64,000 nt of DNA from Synchiropus splendidus (Eukaryota; Chordata; Actinopteri; Syngnathiformes; Callionymidae): the NCBI RefSeq assembly GCF_027744825.2, contig NC_071339.1, positions 26,087,501 through 26,151,500 on the forward strand. Reading direction: 5' to 3'. Positions 25,121 through 39,400 of this stretch are shown here, one piece after another. Made by a program: the position numbers and the translations under genes. The first letter of the stretch is position 1. Each line of letters opens with the position of its first letter. The notes under the pieces are model-generated. The model had not been told where the DNA came from, ran no database searches, and worked only from the letters and a program-made list of their open reading frames with translations.

Positions 25121-28100
25121 GTTATGAAGCTTCCCTGAAAAGTTATGGCACAATGCACAAAAACGCTTTTAAGCCTGAGATAAGGTAGGTTTCGGAACGC
25201 CAAACATAAAAGTGTTAATAACTTTCGAAAAACACTTCTGAAAGCTTAGATTTGATGTGCAACTACTAGAAAGACCCTTTCTGCTATATTGGGAGGTTAA
25301 AATTTCATGTTCTGAAGCTTCCCTGAAAAGTTATGGCACAATGCACAAAAACGCTTTTCAGCCTTAGATAAGGTGGGTTTCGGAACGCCAAACATAAAAG
25401 TGTTAATAACTTTCGAAAAACACTTCTGAAAGCTTAGATTTGATGTGCAACTACTAGAAAGACCCTTTCTGCTATATTGGGAGGTTAAAATTTCATGTTC
25501 TGAAGCTTCCCTGAAAAGTTATGGCACAATGCACAAAAACGCTTTCCAGCCTGAGATAAGGTGGGTTTCGGAACGCCAAACATAAAAGTGTTAATAACTT
25601 TGGAAAAACACTTCAGACAGCTTAGATTTGATGTGCAACTACTAGAAAGACCCTTTCTGCTATAGTGGGAGGTTAAAATTTCATGTTCTGAAGCTTCCCT
25701 GAAAAGTTATGGCACAATGCACAAAAACGCTTTTCAGCCTGAGATAAGGTGGGTTTCGGAACGCCAAACATAAAAGTGTTAATAACTTTGGAAAAACACT
25801 TCAGACAGCTTAGATTTGATGTGCAACTACTAGAAAGACCCTTTCTGCTATAGTGGGACGTTAAAATTTCATGTTCTGAAGCTTCCCTGAAAAGTTATGG
25901 CACAATGCACAAAAACGCTTTTCAGCCTGAGATAAGGTGGGTTTCGGAACGCCAAACATAAAAGTGTTGATAACTTTCGAAAAACACTTCAGACAGCTTA
26001 GATTTGATGTGCAACTACTAGAAAGACCCTTTCTGCTATAGTGGGATGTTAAAATTTCATGTTCTGAAGCTTCCCTGAAAAGTTATGGCGCAATGCACAA
26101 AAATGCTTTTCAGACTGAGATAAGGTGGGTTTCGGAACGCCAAACATAAAAGTGTTAATAACTTTGGAAAAACACTTCAGACAGCTTAGATTTGATGTGC
26201 AACTACTAGAAAGACCCTTTCTGCTATAGAGGGAGGTTAAAATTTCATGTTCTGAAGCTTCCCTGAAAAGTTATGGCACAATGCACAAAAACGCTTTTCA
26301 GCCTGAGATAAGGTGGCTTTCGGAACGCCAAACATAAAAGTGTTGATAACTTTCGAAAAACACTTCAGACAGCTTAGATTTGATGTGCAACTACTAGAAA
26401 GACCCTTTCTGCTATAGTGGGAGGTTAAAATTTAATGTTCTGAAGCTTCCCTGAAAAGTTATGGCACAATGCACAAAAACGCTTTTCAGCCTGAGTTAAG
26501 GTAGGTTTCGGAACGCCAAACATAAAAGTGTTAATAACTTTCGAAAAACACTTCTGAAAGCTTAGATTTGATGTGCAACTACTAGAAAGACCCGTTCTGC
26601 TATATTGGGAGGTTAAAATTTCATGTTCTGAAGCTTCCCTGAAAAGTTATGGCACAATCCACAAAAACGCTTTTCAGCCTGAGATAAGGTGGGTTTCGGA
26701 AGGCCAAACATAAAAGTGTTGATAACTTTCGAAAAACACTTCAGACAGCTTAGATTTGATGTGCAACTACTAGAAAGACCCGTTCTGCTATATTGGGAGG
26801 TTAAAATTTCATGTTCTGAAGCTTCCCTGAAAAGTTATGGCACAATGCACAAAAACGCTTTTCAGCCTGAGATAAGGTGGGTTTCGGAACGCCAAACATA
26901 AAAGTGTTAATAACTTTGGAAAAACACTTCAGACAGCTTAGATTTGATGTGCAACTACTAGAAAGACCCTTTCTGCTATAGTGGGAAGTTAAAATTTCAT
27001 GTTCTGAAGCCTCCCTGAAATTTATGGCACAAAGCACAAAAACGCTTTTCAGCCTGAGATAAGGTGGGTTTCGGAACGCCAAACATAAAAGTGTTAATAA
27101 CTTTGAAAAAACACTTCAGACAGTTTAGATTTGTTGTGCAACTACTAGAAAGACCCTTTCTGCTATAGTGGAAGGTTAAAATTTCATGTTCTGAAGCTTC
27201 CCTGAAAAGTTATGGCACAATGCACAAAAACGCTTTTCAGCCTGAGATAAGGTGGGTTTCGGAAGGCCAAACATAAAAGTGTTGATAAGTTTCGAAAAAC
27301 ACTTCAGACAGCTTAGATTTTATGTGCACCTACTAGAAAGACCCTTTCTGCTATAGTGAGTGGTTAAAATTTCATGTTCTGAAGCTTCCCTGAAAAGTTA
27401 TGGCACAATGCGTAAAAACGCTTTTCCGCCTGAGATAAGGTGGGTTTCGGAACGCCAAACATAAAAGTGTTAATAACTTTGGAAAAACACTTCAGACAGC
27501 TTAGATTTGATGTGCAACTACTAGAAAGACCCTTTCTGCTATAGTGGGAGGTTAAAATTTCATGTTCTGAAGCTTCCCTGAAAAGTTATGGCACAATGCA
27601 CAAAAACGCTTTTCAGCCTGAGATAAGGTGGGTTTCGGAACGCCAAACATAAAAGTGTTGATAACTTTCGAAAAACACTTCAGACAGCTTAGATTTGATG
27701 TGCAACTACTAGAAAGACCCTTTCTGCTATATTGGGAGGTTAAAATTTCATGTTCTGAAGCTTCCCTGAAAAGTTATGGCACAATGCACAAAAACGCTTT
27801 TCAGCCTGAGATAAGGTGGGTTTCGGAAGGCCAAACATAAAAGTGTTGATAGCTTTCGAAAAACACTTCAGACAGCTTAGATTTTATGTGCACCTACTAG
27901 AAAGACCCTTTCTGCTATAGTGAGTGGTTAAAATTTCATGTTCTGAAGCTTCCCTGAAAAGTTATGGCACAATGCGTAATAACGCTTTTCCGCCTGAGAT
28001 AAGGTGGGTTTCGGAACGCCAAACATAAAAGTGTTAATAACTTTGGAAAAACACTTCAGACAGCTTAGATTTGATGTGCAACTACTAGAAAGACCCTTTC

Positions 28101-31100
28101 TGCTATAGTGGGAGGTTAAAATTTCATGTTCTGAAGCTTCCCTGAAAAGTTATGGCACAATGCACAAAAACGCTTTTCAGCCTGAGATAAGGTGGGTTTC
28201 GGAACGCCAAACATAAAAGTGTTGATAACTTTCGAAAAACACTTCAGACAGCTTAGATTTGATGTGCAACTACTAGAAAGACCCTTTCTGCTATAGTGGG
28301 AGGTTAAAATGTAATGTTATGAAGCTTCCCTGAAAAGTTATGGCACAATGCACAAAAACGCTTTTAAGCCTGAGATAAGGTAGGTTTCGGAACGCCAAAC
28401 ATAAAAGTGTTAATAACTTTCGAAAAACACTTCTGAAAGCTTAGATTTGATGTGCAACTACTAGAAAGACCCTTTCTGCTATATTGGGAGGTTAAAATTT
28501 CATGTTCTGAAGCTTCCCTGAAAAGTTATGGCACAATGCACAAAAACGCTTTTCAGCCTGAGATAAGGTGGGTTTCGGAACGCCAAACATAAAAGTGTTA
28601 ATAACTTTCGAAAAACACTTCTGAAAGCTTAGATTTGATGTGCAACTACTAGAAAGACCCTTTCTGCTATATTGGGAGGTTAAAATTTCATGTTCTGAAG
28701 CTTCCCTGAAAAGTTATGGCACAATGCACAAAAACGCTTTTCAGCCTGAGATAAGGTGGGTTTCGGAACGCCAAACATAAAAGTGTTAATAACTTTGGAA
28801 AAACACTTCAGACAGCTTAGATTTGATGTGCAACTACTAGAAAGACCCTTTCTGCTATAGTGGGAGGTTAAAATTTCATGTTCTGAAGCTTCCCTGAAAA
28901 GTTATGGCACAATGCACAAAAACGCTTTTCAGCCTGAGATAAGGTGGGTTTCGGAACGCCAAACATAAAAGTGTTAATAACTTTCGAAAAACACTTCAGA
29001 CAGCTTAGATTTGATGTGCAACTACTAGAAAGACCCTTTCTGCTATAGTGGGAGGTTAAAATTTCATGTTCTGAAGCTTCCCTGAAAAGTTATGGCACAA
29101 TGCACAAAAACGCTTTTCAGCCTGAGATAAGGAGGGTTTCGGAACGCCAAACATAAAAGTGTTGATAACTTTCGAAAAACACTTCAGACAGCTTAGATTT
29201 GATGTGCAACTACTAGAAAGACCCTTTCTGCTATAGTGGGATGTTAAAATTTCATGTTCTGAAGCTTCCCTGAAAAGTTATGGCGCAATGCACAAAAATG
29301 CTTTTCAGACTGAGATAAGGTGGGTTTCGGAACGCCAAACATAAAAGTGTTAATAACTTTGGAAAAACACTTCAGACAGTTTAGATTTGTTGTGCAACTA
29401 CTAGAAAGACCCTTTCTGCTATAGTGGAAGGTTAAAATTTCATGTTCTGAAGCTTCCCTGAAAAGTTATGGCACAATGCACAAAAACGCTTTTAAGCCTG
29501 AGATAAGGTAGGTTTCGGAACGCCAAACATAAAAGTGTTAATAACTTTCGAAAAACACTTCTGAAAGCTTAGATTTGATGTGCAACTACTAGAAAGACCC
29601 TTTCTGCTATATTGGGAGGTTAAAATTTCATGTTCTGAAGCTTCCCTGAAAAGTTATGGCACAATGCACAAAAACGCTTTTCAGCCTGAGATAAGGTGGG
29701 TTTCGGAACGCCAAACATAAAAGTGTTAATAACTTTCGAAAAACACTTCTGAAAGCTTAGATTTGATGTGCAACTACTAGAAAGACCCTTTCTGCTATAT
29801 TGGGAGGTTAAAATTTCATGTTCTGAAGCTTCCCTGAAAAGTTATGGCACAATGCACAAAAACGCTTTTCAGCCTGAGATAAGGTGGGTTTCGGAACGCC
29901 AAACATAAAAGTGTTAATAACTTTGGAAAAACACTTCAGACAGCTTAGATTTGATGTGCAACTACTAGAAAGACCCTTTCTGCTATAGTGGGAGGTTAAA
30001 ATTTCATGTTCTGAAGCTTCCCTGAAAATTTATGGCACAATGCACAAAAACGCTTTTCAGCCTGAGATAAGGTGGGTTTCGGAACGCCAAACATAAAAGT
30101 GTTAATAACTTTCGAAAAACACTTCAGACAGCTTAGATTTGATGTGCAACTACTAGAAAGACCCTTTCTGCTATAGTGGGAGGTTAAAATTTCATGTTCT
30201 GAAGCTTCCCTGAAAAGTTATGGCACAATGCACAAAAACGCTTTTCAGCCTGAGATAAGGTGGGTTTCGGAACGCCAAACATAAAAGTGTTGATAACTTT
30301 CGAAAAACACTTCAGACAGCTTAGATTTGATGTGCAACTACTAGAAAGACCCTTTCTGCTATAGTGGGATGTTAAAATTTCATGTTCTGAAGCTTCCCTG
30401 AAAAGTTATGGCGCAATGCACAAAAATGCTTTTCAGACTGAGATAAGGTGGGTTTCGGAACGCCAAACATAAAAGTGTTAATAACTTTGGAAAAACACAT
30501 CAGACAGCTTAGATTTGATGTGCAACTACTAGAAAGACCCTTTCTGCTATAGAGGGAGGTTAAAATTTCATGTTCTGAAGCTTCCCTGAAAAGTTATGGC
30601 ACAATGCACAAAAACGCTTTTCAGCCTTAGATAAGGTGGGTTTCGGAACGCCAAACATAAAAGTGTTAATAACTTTCGAAAAACACTTCTGAAAGCTTAG
30701 ATTTGATGTGCAACTACTAGAAAGACCCTTTCTGCTATATTGGGAGGTTAAAATTTCATGTTCTGAAGCTTCCCTGAAAAGTTATGGCACAATGCACAAA
30801 AACGCTTTCCAGCCTGAGATAAGGTGGGTTTCGGAACGCCAAACATAAAAGTGTTAATAACTTTGGAAAAACACTTCAGACAGCTTAGATTTGATGTGCA
30901 ACTACTAGAAAGACCCTTTCTGCTATAGTGGGAGGTTAAAATTTCATGTTCTGAAGCTTCCCTGAAAAGTTATGGCACAATGCACAAAAACGCTTTTCAG
31001 CCTGAGATAAGGTGGGTTTCGGAACGCCAAACATAAAAGTGTTAATAACTTTGGAAAAACACTTCAGACAGCTTAGATTTGATGTGCAACTACTAGAAAG

Positions 31101-34100
31101 ACCCTTTCTGCTATAGTGGGACGTTAAAATTTCATGTTCTGAAGCTTCCCTGAAAAGTTATGGCACAATGCACAAAAACGCTTTTCAGCCTGAGATAAGG
31201 TGGGTTTCGGAACGCCAAACATAAAAGTGTTGATAACTTTCGAAAAACACTTCAGACAGCTTAGATTTGATGTGCAACTACTAGAAAGACCCTTTCTGCT
31301 ATAGTGGGATGTTAAAATTTCATGTTCTGAAGCTTCCCTGAAAAGTTATGGCGCAATGCACAAAAATGCTTTTCAGACTGAGATAAGGTGGGTTTCGGAA
31401 CGCCAAACATAAAAGTGTTAATAACTTTGGAAAAACACTTCAGACAGCTTAGATTTGATGTGCAACTACTAGAAAGACCCTTTCTGCTATAGTGGGAGGT
31501 TAAAATTTAATGTTCTGAAGCTTCCCTGAAAAGTTATGGCACAATGCACAAAAACGCTTTTCAGCCTGAGTTAAGGTAGGTTTCGGAACGCCAAACATAA
31601 AAGTGTTAATAACTTTCGAAAAACACTTCTGAAAGCTTAGATTTGATGTGCAACTACTAGAAAGACCCGTTCTGCTATATTGGGAGGTTAAAATTTCATG
31701 TTCTGAAGCTTCCCTGAAAAGTTATGGCACAATCCACAAAAACGCTTTTCAGCCTGAGATAAGGTGGGTTTCGGAAGGCCAAACATAAAAGTGTTGATAA
31801 CTTTCGAAAAACACTTCAGACAGCTTAGATTTGATGTGCAACTACTAGAAAGACCCGTTCTGCTATATTGGGAGGTTAAAATTTCATGTTCTGAAGCTTC
31901 CCTGAAAAGTTATGGCACAATGCACAAAAACGCTTTTCAGCCTGAGATAAGGTGGGTTTCGGAACGCCAAACATAAAAGTGTTAATAACTTTGGAAAAAC
32001 ACTTCAGACAGCTTAGATTTGATGTGCAACTACTAGAAAGACCCTTTCTGCTATAGTGGAAGGTTAAAATTTCATGTTCTGAAGCTTCCCTGAAAAGTTA
32101 TGGCACAATGCACAAAAACGCTTTTCAGCCTGAGATAAGGTGGGTTTCGGAAGGCCAAACATAAAAGTGTTGATAACTTTCGAAAAACACTTCAGACAGC
32201 TTAGATTTTATGTGCACCTACTAGAAAGACCCTTTCTGCTATAGTGAGTGGTTAAAATTTCATGTTCTGAAGCTTCCCTGAAAAGTTATGGCACAATGCG
32301 TAAAAACGCTTTTCCGCCTGAGATAAGGTGGGTTTCGGAACGCCAAACATAAAAGTGTTAATAACTTTGGAAAAACACTTCAGACAGCTTAGATTTGATG
32401 TGCAACTACTAGAAAGACCCTTTCTGCTATAGTCGGAGGTTAAAATTTCATGTTCTGAAGCTTCCCTGAAAAGTTATGGCACAATGCACAAAAACGCTTT
32501 TCAGCCTGAGATAAGGTGGGTTTCGGAACGCCAAACATAAAAGTGTTGATAACTTTCGAAAAACACTTCAGACAGCTTAGATTTGATGTGCAACTACTAG
32601 AAAGACCCTTTCTGCTATAGTGGGAGGTTAAAATGTAATGTTATGAAGCTTCCCTGAAAAGTTATGGCACAATGCACAAAAACGCTTTTAAGCCTGAGAT
32701 AAGGTAGGTTTCGAAACGCCAAACATAAAAGTGTTAATAACTTTCGAAAAACACTTCTGAAAGCTTAGATTTGATGTGCAACTACTAGAAAGACCCTTTC
32801 TGCTATATTGGGAGGTTAAAATTTCATGTTCTGAAGCTTCCCTGAAAAGTTATGGCACAATGCACAAAAACGCTTTTCAGCCTGAGATAAGGTGGGTTTC
32901 GGAAGGCCAAACATAAAAGTGTTGATAGCTTTCGAAAAACACTTCAGACAGCTTAGATTTTATGTGCACCTACTAGAAAGACCCTTTCTGCTATAGTGAG
33001 TGGTTAAAATTTCATGTTCTGAAGCTTCCCTGAAAAGTTATGGCACAATGCGTAATAACGCTTTTCCGCCTGAGATAAGGTGGGTTTCGGAACGCCAAAC
33101 ATAAAAGTGTTAATAACTTTGGAAAAACACTTCAGACAGCTTAGATTTGATGTGCAACTACTAGAAAGACCCTTTCTGCTATAGTGGGAGGTTAAAATTT
33201 CATGTTCTGAAGCTTCCCTGAAAAGTTATGGCACAATGCACAAAAACGCTTTTCAGCCTGAGATAAGGTGGGTTTCGGAACGCCAAACATAAAAGTGTTG
33301 ATAACTTTCGAAAAACACTTCAGACAGCTTAGATTTGATGTGCAACTACTAGAAAGACCCTTTCTGCTATAGTGGGAGGTTAAAATGTAATGTTATGAAG
33401 CTTCCCTGAAAAGTTATGGCACAATGCACAAAAACGCTTTTAAGCCTGAGATAAGGTAGGTTTCGGAACGCCAAACATAAAAGTGTTAATAACTTTCGAA
33501 AAACACTTCTGAAAGCTTAGATTTGATGTGCAACTACTAGAAAGACCCTTTCTGCTATATTGGGAGGTTAAAATTTCATGTTCTGAAGCTTCCCTGAAAA
33601 GTTATGGCACAATGCACAAAAACGCTTTTCAGCCTGAGATAAGGTGGGTTTCGGAACGCCAAACATAAAAGTGTTAATAACTTTCGAAAAACACTTCTGA
33701 AAGCTTAGATTTGATGTGCAACTACTAGAAAGACCCTTTCTGCTATATTGGGAGGTTAAAATTTCATGTTCTGAAGCTTCCCTGAAAAGTTATGGCACAA
33801 TGCACAAAAACGCTTTTCAGCCTGAGATAAGGTGGGTTTCGGAACGCCAAACATAAAAGTGTTAATAACTTTGGAAAAACACTTCAGACAGCTTAGATTT
33901 GATGTGCAACTACTAGAAAGACCCTTTCTGCTATAGTGGGAGGTTAAAATTTCATGTTCTGAAGCTTCCCTGAAAAGTTATGGCACAATGCACAAAAACG
34001 CTTTTCAGCCTGAGATAAGGTGGGTTTCGGAACGCCAAACATAAAAGTGTTAATAACTTTCGAAAAACACTTCAGACAGCTTAGATTTGATGTGCAACTA

Positions 34101-36420
34101 CTAGAAAGACCCTTTCTGCTATAGTGGGAGGTTAAAATTTCATGTTCTGAAGCTTCCCTGAAAAGTTATGGCACAATGCACAAAAACGCTTTTCAGCCTG
34201 AGATAAGGTGGGTTTCGGAACGCCAAACATAAAAGTGTTGATAACTTTCGAAAAACACTTCAGACAGCTTAGATTTGATGTGCAACTACTAGAAAGACCC
34301 TTTCTGCTATAGTGGGATGTTAAAATTTCATGTTCTGAAGCTTCCCTGAAAAGTTATGGCGCAATGCACAAAAATGCTTTTCAGACTGAGATAAGGTGGG
34401 TTTCGGAACGCCAAACATAAAAGCGTTAATAACTTTGGAAAAACACTTCAGACAGTTTAGATTTGTTGTGCAACTACTAGAAAGACCCTTTCTGCTATAG
34501 TGGAAGGTTAAAATTTCATGTTCTGAAGCTTCCCTGAAAAGTTATGGCACAATGCACAAAAACGCTTTTCAGCCTGAGATAAGGTGGGTTTCGGAACGCC
34601 AAACATAAAAGTGTTGATAACTTTCGAAAAACACTTCAGACAGCTTAGATTTGATGTGCAACTACTAGAAAGACCCTTTCTGCTATAGTGGGATGTTAAA
34701 ATTTCATGTTCTGAAGCTTCCCTGAAAAGTTATGGCGCAATGCACAAAAATGCTTTTCAGACTGAGATAAGGTGGGTTTCGGAACGCCAAACATAAAAGT
34801 GTTAATAACTTTGGAAAAACACATCAGACAGCTTAGATTTGATGTGCAACTACTAGAAAGACCCTTTCTGCTATAGAGGGAGGTTAAAATTTCATGTTCT
34901 GAAGCTTCCCTGAAAAGTTATGGCACAATGCACAAAAACGCTTTCAGCCTGAGATAAGGTGGGTTTCGGAACGCCAAACATAAAAGTGTTGATAACTTTC
35001 GAAAAACACTTCAGACAGCTTAGATTTGATGTGCAACTACTAGAAAGACCCTTTCTGCTATAGTGGGAGGTTAAAATTTAATGTTCTGAAGCTTCCCTGA
35101 AAAGTTATGGCACAATGCACAAAAACGCTTTTCAGCCTGAGTTAAGGTAGGTTTCGGAACGCCAAACATAAAAGTGTTAATAACTTTCGAAAAACACTTC
35201 TGAAAGCTTAGATTTGATGTGCAACTACTAGAAAGACCCGTTCTGCTATATTGGGAGGTTAAAATTTCATGTTCTGAAGCTTCCCTGAAAAGTTATGGCA
35301 CAATCCACAAAAACGCTTTTCAGCCTGAGATAAGGTGGGTTTCGGAACGCCAAACATAAAAGTGTTAATAACTTTGGAAAAACACTTCAGACAGCTTAGA
35401 TTTGATGTGCAACTACTAGAAAGACCCTTTCTGCTATAGAGCGAAATTAAAATTTCATGTTCTGAAGCCTCCCTGAAATTTATGGCACAAAGCACAAAAA
35501 CGCTTTTCAGCCTGAGATAAGGTGGGTTTCGGAACGCCAAACATAAAAGTGTTAATAACTTTGGAAAAACACTTCAGACAGTTTAGATTTGTTGTGCAAC
35601 TACTAGAAAGACCCTTTCTGCTATAGTGGAAGGTTAAAATTTCATGTTCTGAAGCTTCCCTGAAAAGTTATGGCACAATGCACAAAAACGCTTTTCAGCC
35701 TGAGATAAGGTGGGTTTCGGAAGGCCAAACATAAAAGTGTTGATAACTTTCGAAAAACACTTCAGACAGCTTAGATTTGATGTGCACCTACTAGAAAGAC
35801 CCTTTCTGCTATAGTGAGTGGTTAAAATTTCATGTTCTGAAGCTTCCCTGAAAAGTTATGGCACAATCCGTAAAAACGCTTTTCCGCCTGAGATAAGGTG
35901 GGTTTCGGAACGCCAAACATAAAAGTGTTAATAACTTTGGAAAAACACTTCAGACAGCTTAGATTTGATGTGCAACTACTAGAAAGACCCTTTCTGCTAT
36001 AGTGGGAGGTTAAAATTTCATGTTCTGAAGCTTCCCTGAAAAGTTATGGCACAATGCACAAAAACGCTTTTCAGCCTGAGATAAGGTGGGTTTCGGAACG
36101 CCAAACATAAAAGTGTTAATAACTTTCGAAAAACACTTCTGAAAGCTTAGATTTGATGTGCAACTACTAGAAAGACCCGTTCTGCTATATTGGGAGGTTA
36201 AAATTTCATGTTCTGAAGCTTCCCTGAAAAGTTATGGCACAATGCACAAAAACGCTTTTCAGCCTGAGACAAGGTGGGTTTCGGAACGCCAAACATAAAA
36301 GTGTTGATAACTTTCGAAAAACACTTCAGACAGCTTAGATTTGATGTGCACCTACTAGAAAGAGCCTTTCTGCTATAGTGGGATGTTAAAATTTCATGTT
36401 CTGAAGCTTCCCTGAAAAGT
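25121..36420 (+). repeat. Second higher-order repeat set, 17-mer and 23-mer spacing
   Basis: The GTTATGAAGC variant occurs at 25121, 28316, 32640 and 33392, giving spacings of 3195, 4324 and 752 bp (17, 23 and 4 monomers). The GGCGCAATGC/AAATGC variant occurs at 26087, 29282, 30410, 31350, 34358 and 34734 (17, 6, 5, 16 and 2 monomers). The pattern shows several rounds of overlapping duplication. Confidence 0.82.
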
Positions 36421-39400
36421 TATGGCGCAATGCGTAAAAACGCTTTTCCGCCTGAGATAAGGTGGGTTTCGGAACGCCAAACATAAAAGTGTTGATAACT
36501 TTCGAAAAACACTTCTGAAAGCTTAGATTTGATGTGCAACTACTAGAAAGACCCTTTCTGCTATATTGGGAGGTTAAAATTTCATGTTCTGAAGCTTCCC
36601 TGAAAAGTTATGGCACAATGCACAAAAACGCTTTTCAGCCTGAGATAAGGTGGGTTTCGGAACGCCAAACATTAAAGTGTTAATAACTTTCGAAAAACAC
36701 TTCACACAGCTTAGATTTGATGTGCAACTACTAGAAAGACCCTTTCTGCTATAGTGGGAGGTTAAAATTTAATGTTCTGAAGCTTCCCTGAAAAGTTATG
36801 GCACAATGCACAAAAACGCTTTTCAGCCTGAGTTAAGGTAGGTTTCGGAACGCCAAACATAAAAGTGTTAATAACTTTCGAAAAACACTTCTGAAAGCTT
36901 AGATTTGATGTGCAACTACTAGAAAGACCCTTTCTGCTATATTGGGAGGTTAAAATTTCATGTTCTGAAGCTTCCCTGAAAAGTTATGGCGCAATGCACA
37001 AAAATGCTTTTCAGCCTGAGATAAGGTGGGTTTCGGAACGCCAAACATAAAAGTGTTAATAACTTTGGAAAAACACTTCAGACAGCTTAGACTTGATGTG
37101 CAACTACTAGAAAGACCCTTTCTGCTATAGTGGGAGGTTAAAATTTCATGTTCTGAAGCTTCCCTGAAAAGTTATGGCACAATGCACAAAAACGCTTTTC
37201 AGCCTGAGATAAGGTGGGTTTTCCGAACGCCAAACATAAATGTGTTGATAACTTTCGAAAAACACTTCAGACAGCTTAGATTTGATGTGCACCTACTAGA
37301 AAGACCCTTTCTGCTATAGTGGGAGGTTAAAATTTCATGTTCTGAAGCTTCCCTGAAAAGTTATGGCACAATGCGTAAAAACGCTTTTCAGCCTGAGATA
37401 AGATGGGTTTCGGAACGCCAAACATAAAAGTGTTAATAACTTTGGAAAAACACTTCAGACAGCCTCGATTTGGTGTGCAACTACTAGAAAGACCCTTTCT
37501 GCTATAGTGGGAGGTTAAAATTTCATGTTCTGAAGCTTCCCTGAAAAGTTATGACACAATGCACAAAAACGCTTTTCAGCCTGAGGTAAGGTGGGTTTCG
37601 GAACGCCAAACATAAAGGTGTTGATAACTTTTGAAAAACACTTCAGACAGCTTAGATTTGATGTGCAACTACTAGAAAGACCCTTTCTGCTATAGTGGGA
37701 GGTTAAAATGTAATGTTCTGAAGCTTCCCTGAAAAGTTATGGCACAATGCACAAAAACGCTTTTCAGCCTGAGATAAGGTAGGTTTCGGAACGCCAAACA
37801 TAAAAGTGTTAATAACTTTCGAAAAACACTTCTGAAAGCTTAGATTTGATGTGCAACTACTAGAAAGACCCTTTCTGCTATATTGGGAGGTTAAAATTTC
37901 ATGTTCTGAAGCTTCCCTGAAAAGTTATGTCACAATGCGTAAAAACGCTTTTCAGCCTGAGATAAGGTGGGTTTCGGAACGCCAAACATAAAAGTGTTAA
38001 TAACTTTGGAAAAACACTTCAGACAGTTTAGATTTGATGTGCAACTACTAGAAAGACCCTTTCTGCTATAGTGGAAGGTTAAAATTTCATGTTCTGAAGC
38101 TTCCCTGAAAAGTTATGGCACAATGCACAAAAACGCTTTTCAGCCTGAGATAAGGTGGGTTTCGGAACGCCAAATATAAAAGTGTTGATAACTTTCGAAA
38201 AACACTTCAGACAGTTTAGATTTGATGTGCAACTACTAGAAAGACCCTTTCTGCTATAGTGGGAGGTTAAAATTTCATGTTCTGAAGCTTCCCTGAAAAG
38301 TTATGGCACAATGCACAAAAACGCTTTTCAGCCTGAGATAAGGTGGGTTTCGGAACGCCAAACATAAAAGTGTTGATAACTTTCGAAAAACACTTCAGAC
38401 AGCTTAGATTTGATGTGCAACTACTAGAAAGACCCTTTCTGCTATAGTGGGATGTTAAAATTTCATGTTCTGAAGCTTCCCTGAAAAGTTATGGCGCAAT
38501 GCACAAAAACGCTTTTCAGCCTGAGATAAGGTGGGTTTCACAACGCCAAACATAAAAGTGTTAATAACTTTGGAAAAACACTTCAGACAGCTTAGATTTG
38601 ATGTGCAACTACTAGAAAGACCCTTTCTGCTATAGTGGGAGGTTAAAATTTCGTGTTCTGAAGCTTCCCTGAAAAGTTATGGCACAATGCACAAAAACGC
38701 TTTTCAGCCTGAGATAAGGTGGGTTTTCCGAACGCCAAACATGAAAGTGTTAATAACTTTCGAAAAACACTTCAGACAGCTTAGATTTGATGTGCAACTA
38801 CTAGAAAGACCCTTTCTGCTATAGTGGGAGGTTAAAATTTCATGTTCTGAAGCTTCCCTGAAAAGTTATGGCACAATGCACAAAAACGCTTTTCAGCCTG
38901 AGATTAGGTGGGTTTTCCGAACGCCAAACATAAAAGTGTTGATAACTTTCGAAAAACACTTCAGACAGCTTAGATTTGATGTGCACCTACTAGAAAGACC
39001 CTTTCTGCTATAGTGGGAGGTTAAAATTTCATGTTCTGAAGCTTCCCTGAAAAGTTATGGCACAATGCGTAAAAACGCTTTTCAGCCTGAGATAAGATGG
39101 GTTTCGGAACGCCAAACATAAAAGTGTTAATAACTTTGGAAAAACACTTCAGACAGCCTCGATTTGGTGCGCAACTACTAGAAAGACCCTTTCTGCTATA
39201 GTGGGAGGTTAAAATTTCATGTTCTGAAGCTTCCCTGAAAAGTTATGACACAATGCACAAAAACGCTTTTCAGCCTGAGATAAGGTGGGTTTCGGAACGC
39301 CAAACATAAAAGTGTTGATAACTTTTGAAAAACACTTCAGACAGCTTAGATTTGATGTGCAACTACTAGAAAGACCCTTTCTGCTATAGTGGGAGGTTAA

